This document shows positions 1-6,070 of a DNA stretch of 6,070 nucleotides, piece by piece. Position 1 is the stretch's first letter. Each line of letters starts with the position of its first letter. This DNA is from Muribaculaceae bacterium (GTDB taxonomy: Bacteria; Bacteroidota; Bacteroidia; Bacteroidales; Muribaculaceae): NCBI GenBank assembly GCA_009775195.1, contig VSPF01000158.1, positions 1-6,070 on the forward strand. The letters are read 5' to 3'. The translations under genes were made by a program, and so were the position numbers. The notes under the pieces were generated by a model that did not search any database, had not been told where the DNA came from, and was given only the letters and a program-made list of their open reading frames with translations.

Positions 1-744
1 GAAGCCACACAGCGCAGCGATGCTGCCGTAATCATACCGATGTATAACGAGTGCGAGAACGCGGCCGCAATCATCGATGCCGTCCTCGCGCTTCCGGTTC
101 CTTTCGACGTGCTCGTCATCGACGACAACTCGCCCGACGGCACGGCCGACATCGTAAAAGACAAAATCAAGCAATACCCGGGGCGCGTTGAAATCATCAA
201 ACGCGCCGGCAAATTAGGTCTCGGCACTGCCTATATCGAAGGCTTCAAGCACTGTCTTGCAAAGAATTACGAATTTATCTGCGAGATGGATGCCGACTTT
301 TCACACAATCCGCAAGATTTGCTGCGCCTGCGCCAGACGGCCATCGACGACGATGCCGACGTGGTCGTGGGCTCGCGCTACGTGACGGGCGTCAATGTGG
401 TCAACTGGCCCATGGGCCGCGTGCTCATGTCGTTCTACGCTTCGAAATACGTGCGGCTAATCACACGCATGCCCATCCACGACACGACGGCCGGCTTTGT
501 GTGCTACCGTCGCAGGGTACTCGAGACCATGCAACTCGACAAAATCAAGTTCAAGGGCTACGCCTTCCAAATCGAGATGAAGTTTACGGCATACAAGTAC
601 GGCTTCAAGGTCGTGGAGGTGCCTATCATCTTCGTCAACCGCGTGCTCGGCACAAGCAAGATGAACAGCGGCATATTCGGCGAGGCAGTCTTCGGAGTAA
701 TCCGCCTCAAGTGGAACAGTCTTTTCAAAAACTACAAAAGATAA
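1..744 (+). CDS. GT2 glycosyltransferase, polyprenol-phosphate mannose synthase-like (5' partial)
   Basis: Probably transfers mannose (or another hexose) from a nucleotide sugar to polyprenyl phosphate on the inner face of the membrane, giving a lipid-linked donor for cell-envelope glycans or protein O-glycosylation. The frame is open to the left edge. The seven residues before the first internal Met (base 40) include DAAVIIP, which is the first Rossmann strand of the fold (VIIPxYNE), so the true start lies a few codons upstream of the window. Numbered from base 1, the visible 247 residues show VIIPMYNE (10-17), the DDNSPDGT nucleotide-binding motif (41-48), the metal-binding DADFSH motif (97-102), GSRY (124-127), DTTAGF (161-166) and the NRVLGTSKM motif near the C-terminus (213-221). 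There is no C-terminal membrane domain, so it is the short, single-domain DPM1 type. Six bases separate it from pyrC, which suggests cotranscription. The donor and acceptor cannot be read from sequence. Confidence 0.9.
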   Translation, partial: EATQRSDAAVIIPMYNECENAAAIIDAVLALPVPFDVLVIDDNSPDGTADIVKDKIKQYPGRVEIIKRAGKLGLGTAYIEGFKHCLAKNYEFICEMDADFSHNPQDLLRLRQTAIDDDADVVVGSRYVTGVNVVNWPMGRVLMSFYASKYVRLITRMPIHDTTAGFVCYRRRVLETMQLDKIKFKGYAFQIEMKFTAYKYGFKVVEVPIIFVNRVLGTSKMNSGIFGEAVFGVIRLKWNSLFKNYKR

Positions 745-750
745 GCCGAC

Positions 751-2037
751 ATGCTGATACACAACGCCATATTGGTCGACCGCAAGGGCACTCGCCGTGG
801 ATGGCTTAAAACCGACGGAGAAATCATAACTCTCGTGGGCAGCGGCGACCCCACGCCTTTCGACCTGTTCGACGACGACGAGATTATCGACGCCGAGGGA
901 GCATACGTATGTCCCGGCCTCATCGACTCGCATGTGCATTTCCGCGAACCGGGGCTCGAGCACAAGGCCACGATTGCCGGCGAGAGCCGCGCCGCCCTGG
1001 CCGGCGGTATTACCACCGTCTTCGACATGCCCAACACCATACCGGCCACGACTACGGCCGAGGCCCTGTGGGAAAAGAATAAGCTCGGACAGGCCACAGC
1101 GGCCACACACTACCGTGCCTTTTTCGGTGCCACGCCGGGGGCTATGTCGCAATTGGCAAAGCTACGTCCGGGCGACACACCGGGCATTAAAATCTTTCTG
1201 GGCACGTCGACCGGCGCCATGTCGTCGCCCTTGCAGAGCGAACTCGAGGACGTGATGCGTTGGTGTGCTGACCACCGCATGCCCGTAGTCGTACATGCCG
1301 AAGACAACGACATCATCGCCGCCAACACAGCCGCCGCAGTCAGCCGCTATGGCAGTCGCGAGGCCGTGCCCGTGAGCGAACACCACCGCATACGCAGTGC
1401 CGAGGCATGTCTGCGCTCGGCAGCGGCAGCCGTCGAACTGGCACACCGCACCGGCGCGCACCTCCACATAGCGCATATAAGCACCGCATTAGAGGCACGC
1501 GAATTGCTCGACAAGGGGCCGACCCTCGGCAAGACCGTCACCGCCGAGACTACGCCCATGTATCTCGACCCGTGGCTGGCCGACGAGGCGCACCGCAACA
1601 ACCGCCATAAAATCAACCCGGCAATCAAGACCCCGGCCGACGCCGAGGAACTACGCAATGCCCTCGCCGACGGACGCATCGACACCATAGCCACCGACCA
1701 CGCCCCGCACCTGCTGAGCGAAAAGCAGGGAGGCGCGCTGACCGCCGCGTCAGGGGCTCCGTCGATACAATTCGCCGTACCTATGCTCCTCAACTACCTG
1801 CCCGTCGAGTTGGTTGTGTCGAAAATGAGTGCCGGAGTCTCAGACGTCTTCCGTCTCGAAGACTATGGTACCCTCGCTGTCGGACAGCCGGCCGACATCA
1901 CAGTCATCAGTCCGTCAGAGGAATACACCGTCGATGAGAGCGACATCCTCAGCTCCTGCGGCTGGAGCCCGTTTACAGGCCGCACCCTTGCATACCGCAC
2001 GAAGGCATACGTCGCCAAGGCCGCCACACGACATTGA
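751..2037 (+). CDS. pyrC: Dihydroorotase (class I type), PyrC
   Basis: Zinc-dependent amidohydrolase that interconverts N-carbamoyl-L-aspartate and L-dihydroorotate, the third step of de novo pyrimidine synthesis, in the cytoplasm. The 428 residues match the usual class I length. Visible active-site motifs are the metal-binding HxH in DSHVHFREPG (His61, His63), GIKIFLG with Lys147 as the likely carboxylated bridging lysine, VHAED (His182), HIAHIST (His242), KINPAIK (287-293) and ATDHAPH with the catalytic Asp316. All expected ligands are present, so the enzyme should be active. The lysine role is inferred by alignment with the family; some class I enzymes use Asp there. The start at 751 sits 6 bases after the glycosyltransferase stop and gives a complete N-terminal beta domain. 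No Shine-Dalgarno sequence is seen, which is normal for Bacteroidota. No terminator is visible after the stop; the ferredoxin promoter starts about 25 bases downstream. Confidence 0.96.
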   Translation: MLIHNAILVDRKGTRRGWLKTDGEIITLVGSGDPTPFDLFDDDEIIDAEGAYVCPGLIDSHVHFREPGLEHKATIAGESRAALAGGITTVFDMPNTIPATTTAEALWEKNKLGQATAATHYRAFFGATPGAMSQLAKLRPGDTPGIKIFLGTSTGAMSSPLQSELEDVMRWCADHRMPVVVHAEDNDIIAANTAAAVSRYGSREAVPVSEHHRIRSAEACLRSAAAAVELAHRTGAHLHIAHISTALEARELLDKGPTLGKTVTAETTPMYLDPWLADEAHRNNRHKINPAIKTPADAEELRNALADGRIDTIATDHAPHLLSEKQGGALTAASGAPSIQFAVPMLLNYLPVELVVSKMSAGVSDVFRLEDYGTLAVGQPADITVISPSEEYTVDESDILSSCGWSPFTGRTLAYRTKAYVAKAATRH

Positions 2038-2061
2038 CATCGCAATTTTTGCCGTCAAAGA

Positions 2062-2092
2062 TTGGGATATACAAAAAAAACTATTAAATTTG
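2062..2092 (+). promoter_or_regulatory. Bacteroidetes-type promoter for the ferredoxin gene
   Basis: A TTG at 2062-2064 (-33 box) and TAAATTTG at 2085-2092 (-7 box, consensus TAnnTTTG) are separated by 20 bases, which is the spacing expected for the Bacteroidetes primary sigma factor. Transcription would start near 2098, leaving a leader of about 45 bases that is A-rich and lacks a Shine-Dalgarno sequence. The call rests on consensus match only. Confidence 0.65.
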
Positions 2093-2142
2093 CACCAACA
2101 AACAACAACGTAAATATTTTTTCCAAACAAAAAATTACAATT

Positions 2143-2313
2143 ATGGCATACGTAATTACCGACGCATGTGTAGCATGCGGCACCTGCCTCCCCGAGTGCC
2201 CCGTAGGCGCTATCTCTGAAGGCGAAATCTATCACATCGACCCCGATACCTGCATCGATTGCGGCACTTGCGCAAGCGTTTGCCCCAACGACGCTATCAA
2301 CCCCGGCGAATAA
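2143..2313 (+). CDS. 2[4Fe-4S] ferredoxin, 56 residues
   Basis: Small cytoplasmic electron carrier of the clostridial/bacterial 2[4Fe-4S] type, a likely low-potential partner for oxidoreductases such as pyruvate:ferredoxin oxidoreductase in an anaerobe. Two complete CxxCxxCxxxCP cluster motifs are present: Cys9, 12, 15, 19 and Cys37, 40, 43, 47, in the pseudo-twofold arrangement of the family (CVACGTCLPECP and CIDCGTCASVCP). As usual, the last Cys of each motif would complete the other motif's cluster. The start at 2143 gives the canonical MAYVITDAC N-terminus. An in-frame extension to 2062 is unlikely because it would run through the promoter and its residues look nothing like a ferredoxin. 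The length is normal for the family, with no added domain. The gene appears to be monocistronic: it has its own promoter at 2062-2092 and a strong terminator 17 bases after the stop. Which redox partner it serves is not shown by the context. Confidence 0.96.
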   Translation: MAYVITDACVACGTCLPECPVGAISEGEIYHIDPDTCIDCGTCASVCPNDAINPGE

Positions 2314-2330
2314 TACGCCACAACCCCATA

Positions 2331-2373
2331 CACCACCAGCCGCCGACACATGGACGCGGCTGGTGGTGTTTTT
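2331..2373 (+). terminator. Intrinsic terminator after the ferredoxin gene
   Basis: A perfect 13-base-pair GC-rich stem (CACCACCAGCCGC at 2331-2343 pairing with 2356-2368) with a 12-base loop is followed directly by five T at 2369-2373. There is no matching T-tract on the opposite strand, so it should stop plus-strand transcription only. Confidence 0.93.
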
Positions 2374-2412
2374 GCCCCAAATTTTTGTTAGTTTGGATAT
2401 AATGAGCCAACT

Positions 2413-2483
2413 TTGTAAGTATCATTAAAGAGAATATTAAGCCTTAAAAAGACACTTAATTATCAAGATAGTGTTACTTACAA
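2413..2483. repeat. Imperfect 71-base palindrome in the AT-rich spacer
   Basis: The outer arms TTGTAAGTA (2413-2421) and TACTTACAA (2475-2483) are exact reverse complements. Extended to 15 bases (2413-2427 and 2469-2483) they still match at 13 positions. A second exact pair, ATTAAG (2436-2441) and CTTAAT (2455-2460), shares the same centre at base 2448, so the whole segment is one symmetric structure and not a chance short repeat. It lies in the spacer 2374-2576, which has no convincing ORF on either strand. It could fold as an RNA hairpin, serve as a protein-binding dyad, or be the relic of a small mobile element. No T-tract follows on either strand, so it is not a terminator. Confidence 0.6.
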
Positions 2484-2560
2484 CTAAGTCCTTACCTACA
2501 GTTGATATAAGGGTCCTCAGGTCAATCAGCTTGTAGAATTAGTGTTTACTTGCGACTGAG
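2469..2560 (+). repeat. Imperfect direct repeat of the palindrome's right arm
   Basis: The 20 bases at 2469-2488 (beginning TAGTGTTACTT) recur at 2540-2560 (beginning TAGTGTTTACTT) with one inserted T and three mismatches, all A in the first copy and G in the second. The copies start 71 bases apart. Together with the left arm of the palindrome this makes three related copies, one inverted, in under 150 bases. The stretch 2489-2539 between them shows nothing else I recognise. Confidence 0.5.
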
Positions 2561-2576
2561 ACATCGCATAGATGGT

Positions 2577-3971
2577 TCACAAACTCACTATTCGCTGCGC
2601 TATAATCACAAGAGTGGTGGCGGAGGCGGCGATGATGGCTACGAGCAGATATTTCTCGCGGTGGGTAAACATGTGGTGCCGGTCAAAGCCGTCGTCGCGA
2701 CGGGCCTTTAAATAAAAACCGATACCGGCAAGATAAAATATCGAGGTCATAAACATCTCGAGCAGGCCGCCGGCATAAGCCATCCACAGGCAGAAAAGAG
2801 TCGTCACGACGGCTATCGTCCTGACCTTGGCATTGTCGGCCTTCTTCAAAAGGAAGAGGCCGGTAAACAGGTAACACGGTATTATCATAAGGCCGGTTAT
2901 GTGCAGGGCGGCGAGGTAGACGTCGTCGGCCATCACAACCATGAGCAAGAAAAGCTCCATGACCACGCTCGAGGCAAAGAGCCCGAAGGTGGGCATACCC
3001 TTGTCGTTGATGCGCTTGAACGCCGAGGGCAAAATACCGGCCAATGCCGCTTCGTATGGAACCTGGGCTACGACAAGAGTCCATGCAACCCACCCCCCGA
3101 CAAGCGAGACCACGACGGCAGCAATCACAAACCAATATGCCCATGCGCCACATGTCTCCTTCAGGATATAGGCTATCGACGGGTCGGGCAATTGCGCCAG
3201 CCCGGGCCTGGTGAGCAAACCGTAGCATAGCAACGAGACTGCCATATAGAGCACCAGTGATATGACAAACCCGGCAATGCCGGCACGCCCCACATCGGCG
3301 GTTTTTTTGGCACGGGCCGACATCATAACGGCCCCTTCGACCCCGAAGAAGCAGAACAATGTGACCATCATGGTCGACTTTATCTGCGTGGCCGTCGGAG
3401 TGGTGAGACCCCAGTTGTCAATCAACCCCGAATTGAACACATCGAGTTTGAACAAGAGGCAGAAAGTGACGATGATAAACACCAGCATCACGACCTTGAC
3501 CAAGGCCAGAAGCGTATTGACAACCTTGGCAGTGCGTATGCCCCTCGACACTATATAGTACATCAGCCATATCAGCACCGAGCCGAACACGACCGTCTCC
3601 CACCCATGGTCTAACAAGGGCGGGAATATGGCACCTACGGCGTCGTTGAGCATCACCCCGTAGGCGACATTAGAAAAGGCCGTACACAGCCAGTAGCCCC
3701 ACGCGATATTGAAACCGACATAGTTGCCAAAACCGGCCTGTGCATACTGATATATGCCGGCATTATATTGCGGATACTTGTCGCTGAGCCACTTAAAGGC
3801 CATGACGAGCGGCAGTATGCCGAGGGCGGTGACAACCCATGCCCAAAACACCGCTCCCGGCGAGGCCACGGCAGCCATATTCTGGGGCAGGTTATAAATC
3901 CCCACCCCTACCATAAGGCCGAAGACAAGGGCCGTGAGCCCCCAAAATCCGAGTTTTCCTGTTGTCAGCAT
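2577..3971 (-). CDS. ArcD-like basic amino acid (arginine/ornithine-type) antiporter, APC superfamily
   Basis: Inner-membrane transporter of the APC superfamily, basic amino acid/polyamine antiporter family, which typically exchanges arginine for ornithine or a similar cationic pair. At 464 residues with about twelve or more hydrophobic segments it matches the family length. The first membrane helix carries the substrate-binding unwound motif GVGIYNLPQN (22-31), the family's GxGIFNxPQN signature. Further ArcD-like blocks are GIYQYAQAGFGNYVGFNIAWGY near residues 72-93, FFGVEGAVMMSARAKKTADVGRA in the middle, and the later GGWVAWTLVVAQVPYEAA block. The start at 3971 places a short cytoplasmic tail before helix 1. 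No arginine deiminase genes (arcABC) are adjacent, so the exact substrate is uncertain. It lies 144 bases downstream of the SDR gene on the same strand but has its own promoter. No clear terminator is seen after its stop. Confidence 0.87.
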   Translation of the reverse strand: MLTTGKLGFWGLTALVFGLMVGVGIYNLPQNMAAVASPGAVFWAWVVTALGILPLVMAFKWLSDKYPQYNAGIYQYAQAGFGNYVGFNIAWGYWLCTAFSNVAYGVMLNDAVGAIFPPLLDHGWETVVFGSVLIWLMYYIVSRGIRTAKVVNTLLALVKVVMLVFIIVTFCLLFKLDVFNSGLIDNWGLTTPTATQIKSTMMVTLFCFFGVEGAVMMSARAKKTADVGRAGIAGFVISLVLYMAVSLLCYGLLTRPGLAQLPDPSIAYILKETCGAWAYWFVIAAVVVSLVGGWVAWTLVVAQVPYEAALAGILPSAFKRINDKGMPTFGLFASSVVMELFLLMVVMADDVYLAALHITGLMIIPCYLFTGLFLLKKADNAKVRTIAVVTTLFCLWMAYAGGLLEMFMTSIFYLAGIGFYLKARRDDGFDRHHMFTHREKYLLVAIIAASATTLVIIAQRIVSL

Positions 3972-4014
3972 ATTGTAGTTACGTCGTTTGCAAGTTCCTG
4001 AAGTTTTCGAGCTG

Positions 4015-4045
4015 CAAAATTACGACTCTTATGCTAAACGGCAAA
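4015..4045 (-). promoter_or_regulatory. Bacteroidetes-type promoter for the antiporter gene
   Basis: On the minus strand a TTTG (-33 box, plus coordinates 4042-4045) is followed after 19 bases by TAATTTTG (-7 box, 4015-4022), a full match to TAnnTTTG. Transcription would start near 4009, giving a leader of about 38 bases. A second TAATTTTG lies at 4049-4056 but has no -33 partner at the right distance. Confidence 0.7.
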
Positions 4046-4065
4046 CACCAAAATTACTTTGGTGT
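4045..4065. promoter_or_regulatory. Perfect dyad touching the -33 box of the antiporter promoter
   Basis: ACACCAAA (4045-4052) and TTTGGTGT (4058-4065) form a perfect 8-base inverted repeat around a 5-base centre. The dyad begins at the outer edge of the -33 box, the place where an activator or repressor would sit, so an operator for a dimeric regulator is the simplest reading. It could instead be a weak terminator for the uxuA-SDR transcript, since on the minus strand it is followed by TTTGCCGTTT, but the stem is short and AT-rich with no clean T-run. I do not recognise the regulator. Confidence 0.45.
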
Positions 4066-4115
4066 ATACCATTTTAAGAGTTTTTCACCGACGGAACTAC
4101 AATTTTTCGAAGAGT

Positions 4116-4928
4116 TTACATTGCAAAAGCGTTGAAGCCGCCATCGACAACGGCGACAGTGCCGGTCACAAACGACGAGGCATCCGAGATAAGGTAGTGG
4201 ATAGTGCCGCACAACTCCTCGGGCGACCCGAAGCGTTTAAACGGGGTCTGGCGTATTACGTCGGCACCGCGCTCGGTGAGGCTGCCGTCGGGGTTGGTGA
4301 GCAACGCACGGTTCTGGTTCGTCAGGAAGAAGCCGGGCGCTATGGCATTGACACGGATTTTAGATGTAAACTTGGTGGCCACTTCGTTGGCGAGGAAGGC
4401 CGTGAAGTTCGATATGCCGGCCTTGGCGGCGGCATAGCCCAACACGCGGGTCATGGGGCGGAAGGCGGCCATCGACGAAAAGTTTACAATCGCGCCCTTG
4501 CCGGCCTCGACCATGGGTTTGAGGAATACCTGCGTGGGTATGACCGTGCCGGTAAGGTTGAGGTCGAGCACTTTCTGGAAGGCTTCGATTTTGACATCGA
4601 AGAAGTTGCCTGTCGGGGCAATCGTGGCACCGGGCATGTTGCCACCGGCAGCGTTGAGCAGCGCGTCGATTTTGCCGTAAGCCGCCATGATTTCATCACA
4701 ATTGGCCTGTACGGTTTCGGGGTTCATCACATCGGTCACAAGGAACATCGCCTCGCCGCCGCCGGCCTTGATTTCGGCCACGATGCGCTCGCCCTCGTCT
4801 TTGCGGCGACCGAGGATTACTACTTTTGCACCTTCGGCGGCAAGGTATTTGGCTATGGCCGTGCCGAGCACTCCCGTGCCGCCGGTGATTACGACCACGT
4901 TATCTTTGATAGCAAACAAGTTATTCAT
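4116..4928 (-). CDS. SDR-family oxidoreductase, probable D-fructuronate reductase (D-mannonate oxidoreductase)
   Basis: Likely reduces D-fructuronate to D-mannonate with NAD(P)H in the cytoplasm, the step before mannonate dehydratase in glucuronate breakdown. The 270-residue protein is a classical short-chain dehydrogenase: cofactor motif TGGTGVLG (15-22), NAAGG (92-96), structural/catalytic Asn124, catalytic Ser152, Tyr165 and Lys169 (YAAAK), and the PG motif (198-199) after strand 6. The two arginines at 41-42 after the second strand, with no acidic residue there, suggest NADPH use; that is inference. An insertion around residues 97-112 (NMPGATIAPTGNFFDV) resembles the mannonate oxidoreductase group within SDRs. 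The gene lies 17 bases after uxuA on the same strand, so the pair is almost certainly an operon; the pairing is the main support for the substrate. It is not homologous to the larger UxuB of E. coli. Another sugar-acid or gluconate 5-dehydrogenase-type activity is the main alternative. Confidence 0.85.
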   Translation of the reverse strand: MNNLFAIKDNVVVITGGTGVLGTAIAKYLAAEGAKVVILGRRKDEGERIVAEIKAGGGEAMFLVTDVMNPETVQANCDEIMAAYGKIDALLNAAGGNMPGATIAPTGNFFDVKIEAFQKVLDLNLTGTVIPTQVFLKPMVEAGKGAIVNFSSMAAFRPMTRVLGYAAAKAGISNFTAFLANEVATKFTSKIRVNAIAPGFFLTNQNRALLTNPDGSLTERGADVIRQTPFKRFGSPEELCGTIHYLISDASSFVTGTVAVVDGGFNAFAM

Positions 4929-4945
4929 AATTTCATGATTTAGGT

Positions 4946-6070
4946 TTACGAGTTTACAGTCGCCATTATACCCGACACCATGCCCAGGGCAAGCATACGG
5001 CCATGGAACGAATAACCGGCATTATAGCCCATCTTTTCATCGCCGAGCATCAGCGGGGCATGGTCTACGCGCATGGGCACGCCGGGGCGTTCGCGCTCGA
5101 ATGTCACAATAATATCTATCAGACGTGGGTCGAGGTGCGACGACTCCTTGAAGTCGCCGTTGGGCTCTACCCGGCAAATCCGGGCATGCACGAAGTGTGT
5201 GCGCGAGGCATATTTCTTTGCCAGCGCCGGCACATCGTTGTGAGCGCCGGCACTGAGCGACCCGGCGCAGAAAGTGAGGCCGTTGTGGCTGTCGGGCACG
5301 GCGTTGAGGAACCACTCTATATCCTCGTCGCAGGTCACGATGCGCGGCAGGCCGAGGATTTGCAATGGCGGGTCGTCGGGATGCACGCACATGTTTATGT
5401 CGTACTCGCGGCAGACAGGCATTATGGCCTCGAGGAAATACTTCATGTTCGCGCGCAGGGCATCGCGGTCGATACCGTCGTAGAGCTTCAAGAGGCTGCG
5501 GAAAGTCTCTACGGGTGCCGAGTCATCCTCTGATATGTTGCCGTTTACAAAGCCCTGGGTCTTGACTATGATGTTGTCGACCAGGCGGTGTGCAGCCTCG
5601 GCAGTCATACGCGACTTAAGTTCTTCTACACGGTCGAGAGTCTCCTGCGAGTAGTCTTTTTCAGCCCCTTTGCGGCCAAGTATATATATGTCGAAATAGG
5701 CAAACTCGGCCCCGTTGAAGTAGAGGTTCGACGTGCCGTCGGGGTTGGGGTACTCCAGGTCGGTGCGCGCCCAGTCAAGTACGGGCATAAAGTTGTAGCA
5801 GATAGTCTTCACGCCGGCCTTGCCGAGATTGGCAAGGCTTTCCTTATACTTCTCTATCAGTTCGTCGCGGTCTGCACCGCCGTATTTTATCGATTCGCTC
5901 ACCGGCAGGCTCTCGACCACCGACCATCTCAGGCCGTGCGACTCGATGAAGTTTTTCATCTTCATCACTTCGTCGTAGCTCCACACCTCGCCATTAGGTA
6001 TATGGTGCAGAGACGTTACAATCCCCTCCACCCCGATTTGGCGGAGCATATCGAGGGTAATCTTATCGTT
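4946..6070 (-). CDS. uxuA: Mannonate dehydratase UxuA (5' partial)
   Basis: Dehydrates D-mannonate to 2-keto-3-deoxy-D-gluconate in the cytoplasm, feeding glucuronate carbon into the KDG route. The frame stays open to the right edge, and the seven residues before the internal Met at 6049 (NDKITLD) align with the family N-terminus (E. coli GPNDPVSLAD), so only about ten residues are missing and 374 are visible. Family blocks include LHHIPNGEVW, WSVVESLPVSESIK and the near-invariant CYNFMPVLDWARTDLEY. Numbered from the Met at 6049, the expected metal ligands are all present: His223 (VHPDDPP), Cys261 (TFCAGS), His288 (FVHAR) and Asp329 (RVDHAP). The protein ends normally in VNS. It is followed after 17 bases by the SDR gene, its probable partner enzyme. 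Its promoter and any upstream operon members lie outside the window. Confidence 0.97.
   Translation of the reverse strand, partial: NDKITLDMLRQIGVEGIVTSLHHIPNGEVWSYDEVMKMKNFIESHGLRWSVVESLPVSESIKYGGADRDELIEKYKESLANLGKAGVKTICYNFMPVLDWARTDLEYPNPDGTSNLYFNGAEFAYFDIYILGRKGAEKDYSQETLDRVEELKSRMTAEAAHRLVDNIIVKTQGFVNGNISEDDSAPVETFRSLLKLYDGIDRDALRANMKYFLEAIMPVCREYDINMCVHPDDPPLQILGLPRIVTCDEDIEWFLNAVPDSHNGLTFCAGSLSAGAHNDVPALAKKYASRTHFVHARICRVEPNGDFKESSHLDPRLIDIIVTFERERPGVPMRVDHAPLMLGDEKMGYNAGYSFHGRMLALGMVSGIMATVNS

Larger units (their letters stand above)
3972..4103. repeat. Widely spaced 15-base inverted repeat spanning the antiporter upstream region
   Basis: ATTGTAGTTACGTCG at 3972-3986 and CGACGGAACTACAAT at 4089-4103 are reverse complements at 14 of 15 positions, with 102 bases between them. 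The near arm ends exactly at the antiporter start codon; the far arm lies upstream of the antiporter promoter, 13 bases beyond the SDR stop. In a read-through transcript from the SDR gene the two arms could pair and occlude the start of the antiporter, whereas a transcript from the local promoter would contain only the near arm. No target-site duplication flanks the repeat, which argues against a simple mobile element. Confidence 0.6.

Noticed and set aside
457..1152. 231-codon minus-strand open frame opposite the glycosyltransferase and pyrC
   Set aside because: It lies fully antisense to two genes with clear family motifs, spans their junction, and its translation has no recognisable domain. 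It is an effect of GC-rich codon use.
2062..2142. Upstream in-frame extension of the ferredoxin from a TTG at 2062
   Set aside because: The extension would cover the promoter boxes and leader. Ferredoxins of this type begin at the MAYVITDAC position.
1915..2349. 144-codon minus-strand open frame across the end of pyrC, the ferredoxin and its terminator
   Set aside because: The Cys-rich look of its translation comes from reading the ferredoxin region backwards. It runs through a promoter, a leader and a terminator hairpin.
3972..4103. The spacer as a miniature inverted-repeat transposable element
   Set aside because: The terminal arms are suggestive, but there is no target-site duplication, one end coincides exactly with a start codon, and a working-looking promoter lies inside. 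A regulatory reading fits better.
4059..4943. 294-codon plus-strand open frame opposite the SDR gene
   Set aside because: It mirrors the SDR gene almost end to end and shows no family motif, whereas the minus strand carries all SDR catalytic residues.
5003..5533. 176-codon plus-strand open frame opposite uxuA
   Set aside because: It is antisense to a gene with complete metal-binding motifs and has no domain resemblance of its own.

Overview
The window looks like an ordinary chromosomal segment of a Bacteroidota bacterium, most likely order Bacteroidales. The evidence is the two near-consensus Bacteroidetes promoters (TTTG or TTG at -33, TAnnTTTG at -7), the absence of Shine-Dalgarno sequences before the genes, the A-rich leader of the ferredoxin gene, and the character of the proteins. 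The GC-rich coding DNA next to AT-rich spacers would fit a family such as Muribaculaceae better than classic Bacteroides, but that placement is a guess.

Left part, plus strand (1-2373). A polyprenol/dolichol-phosphate-mannose-synthase-like GT2 glycosyltransferase, open at the left edge, is followed after 6 bases by a class I dihydroorotase (pyrC, pyrimidine biosynthesis). About 100 bases further on is a 56-residue 2[4Fe-4S] ferredoxin with its own promoter and a strong intrinsic terminator.

Middle spacer (2374-2576). About 200 AT-rich bases carry no convincing ORF. They hold an imperfect 71-base palindrome and a third, diverged copy of its arm. This is the least explained part of the window.

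Right part, minus strand (6070-2577). Read in the direction of transcription: mannonate dehydratase (uxuA, lacking about its first ten residues at the window edge), an SDR-type oxidoreductase that is probably D-fructuronate reductase (D-mannonate oxidoreductase), then a 144-base spacer, then an ArcD-like basic amino acid antiporter. The first two convert D-fructuronate to D-mannonate and then to 2-keto-3-deoxygluconate, the central steps of glucuronate use. The antiporter has its own promoter. Its spacer also carries a perfect dyad touching the -33 box and a 15-base inverted repeat whose near arm lies directly before the start codon.

I found no RNA gene of a known class, no CRISPR array, no transposase and no clear novel system. 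The items worth a second look are regulatory or repeat structures in the two spacers.
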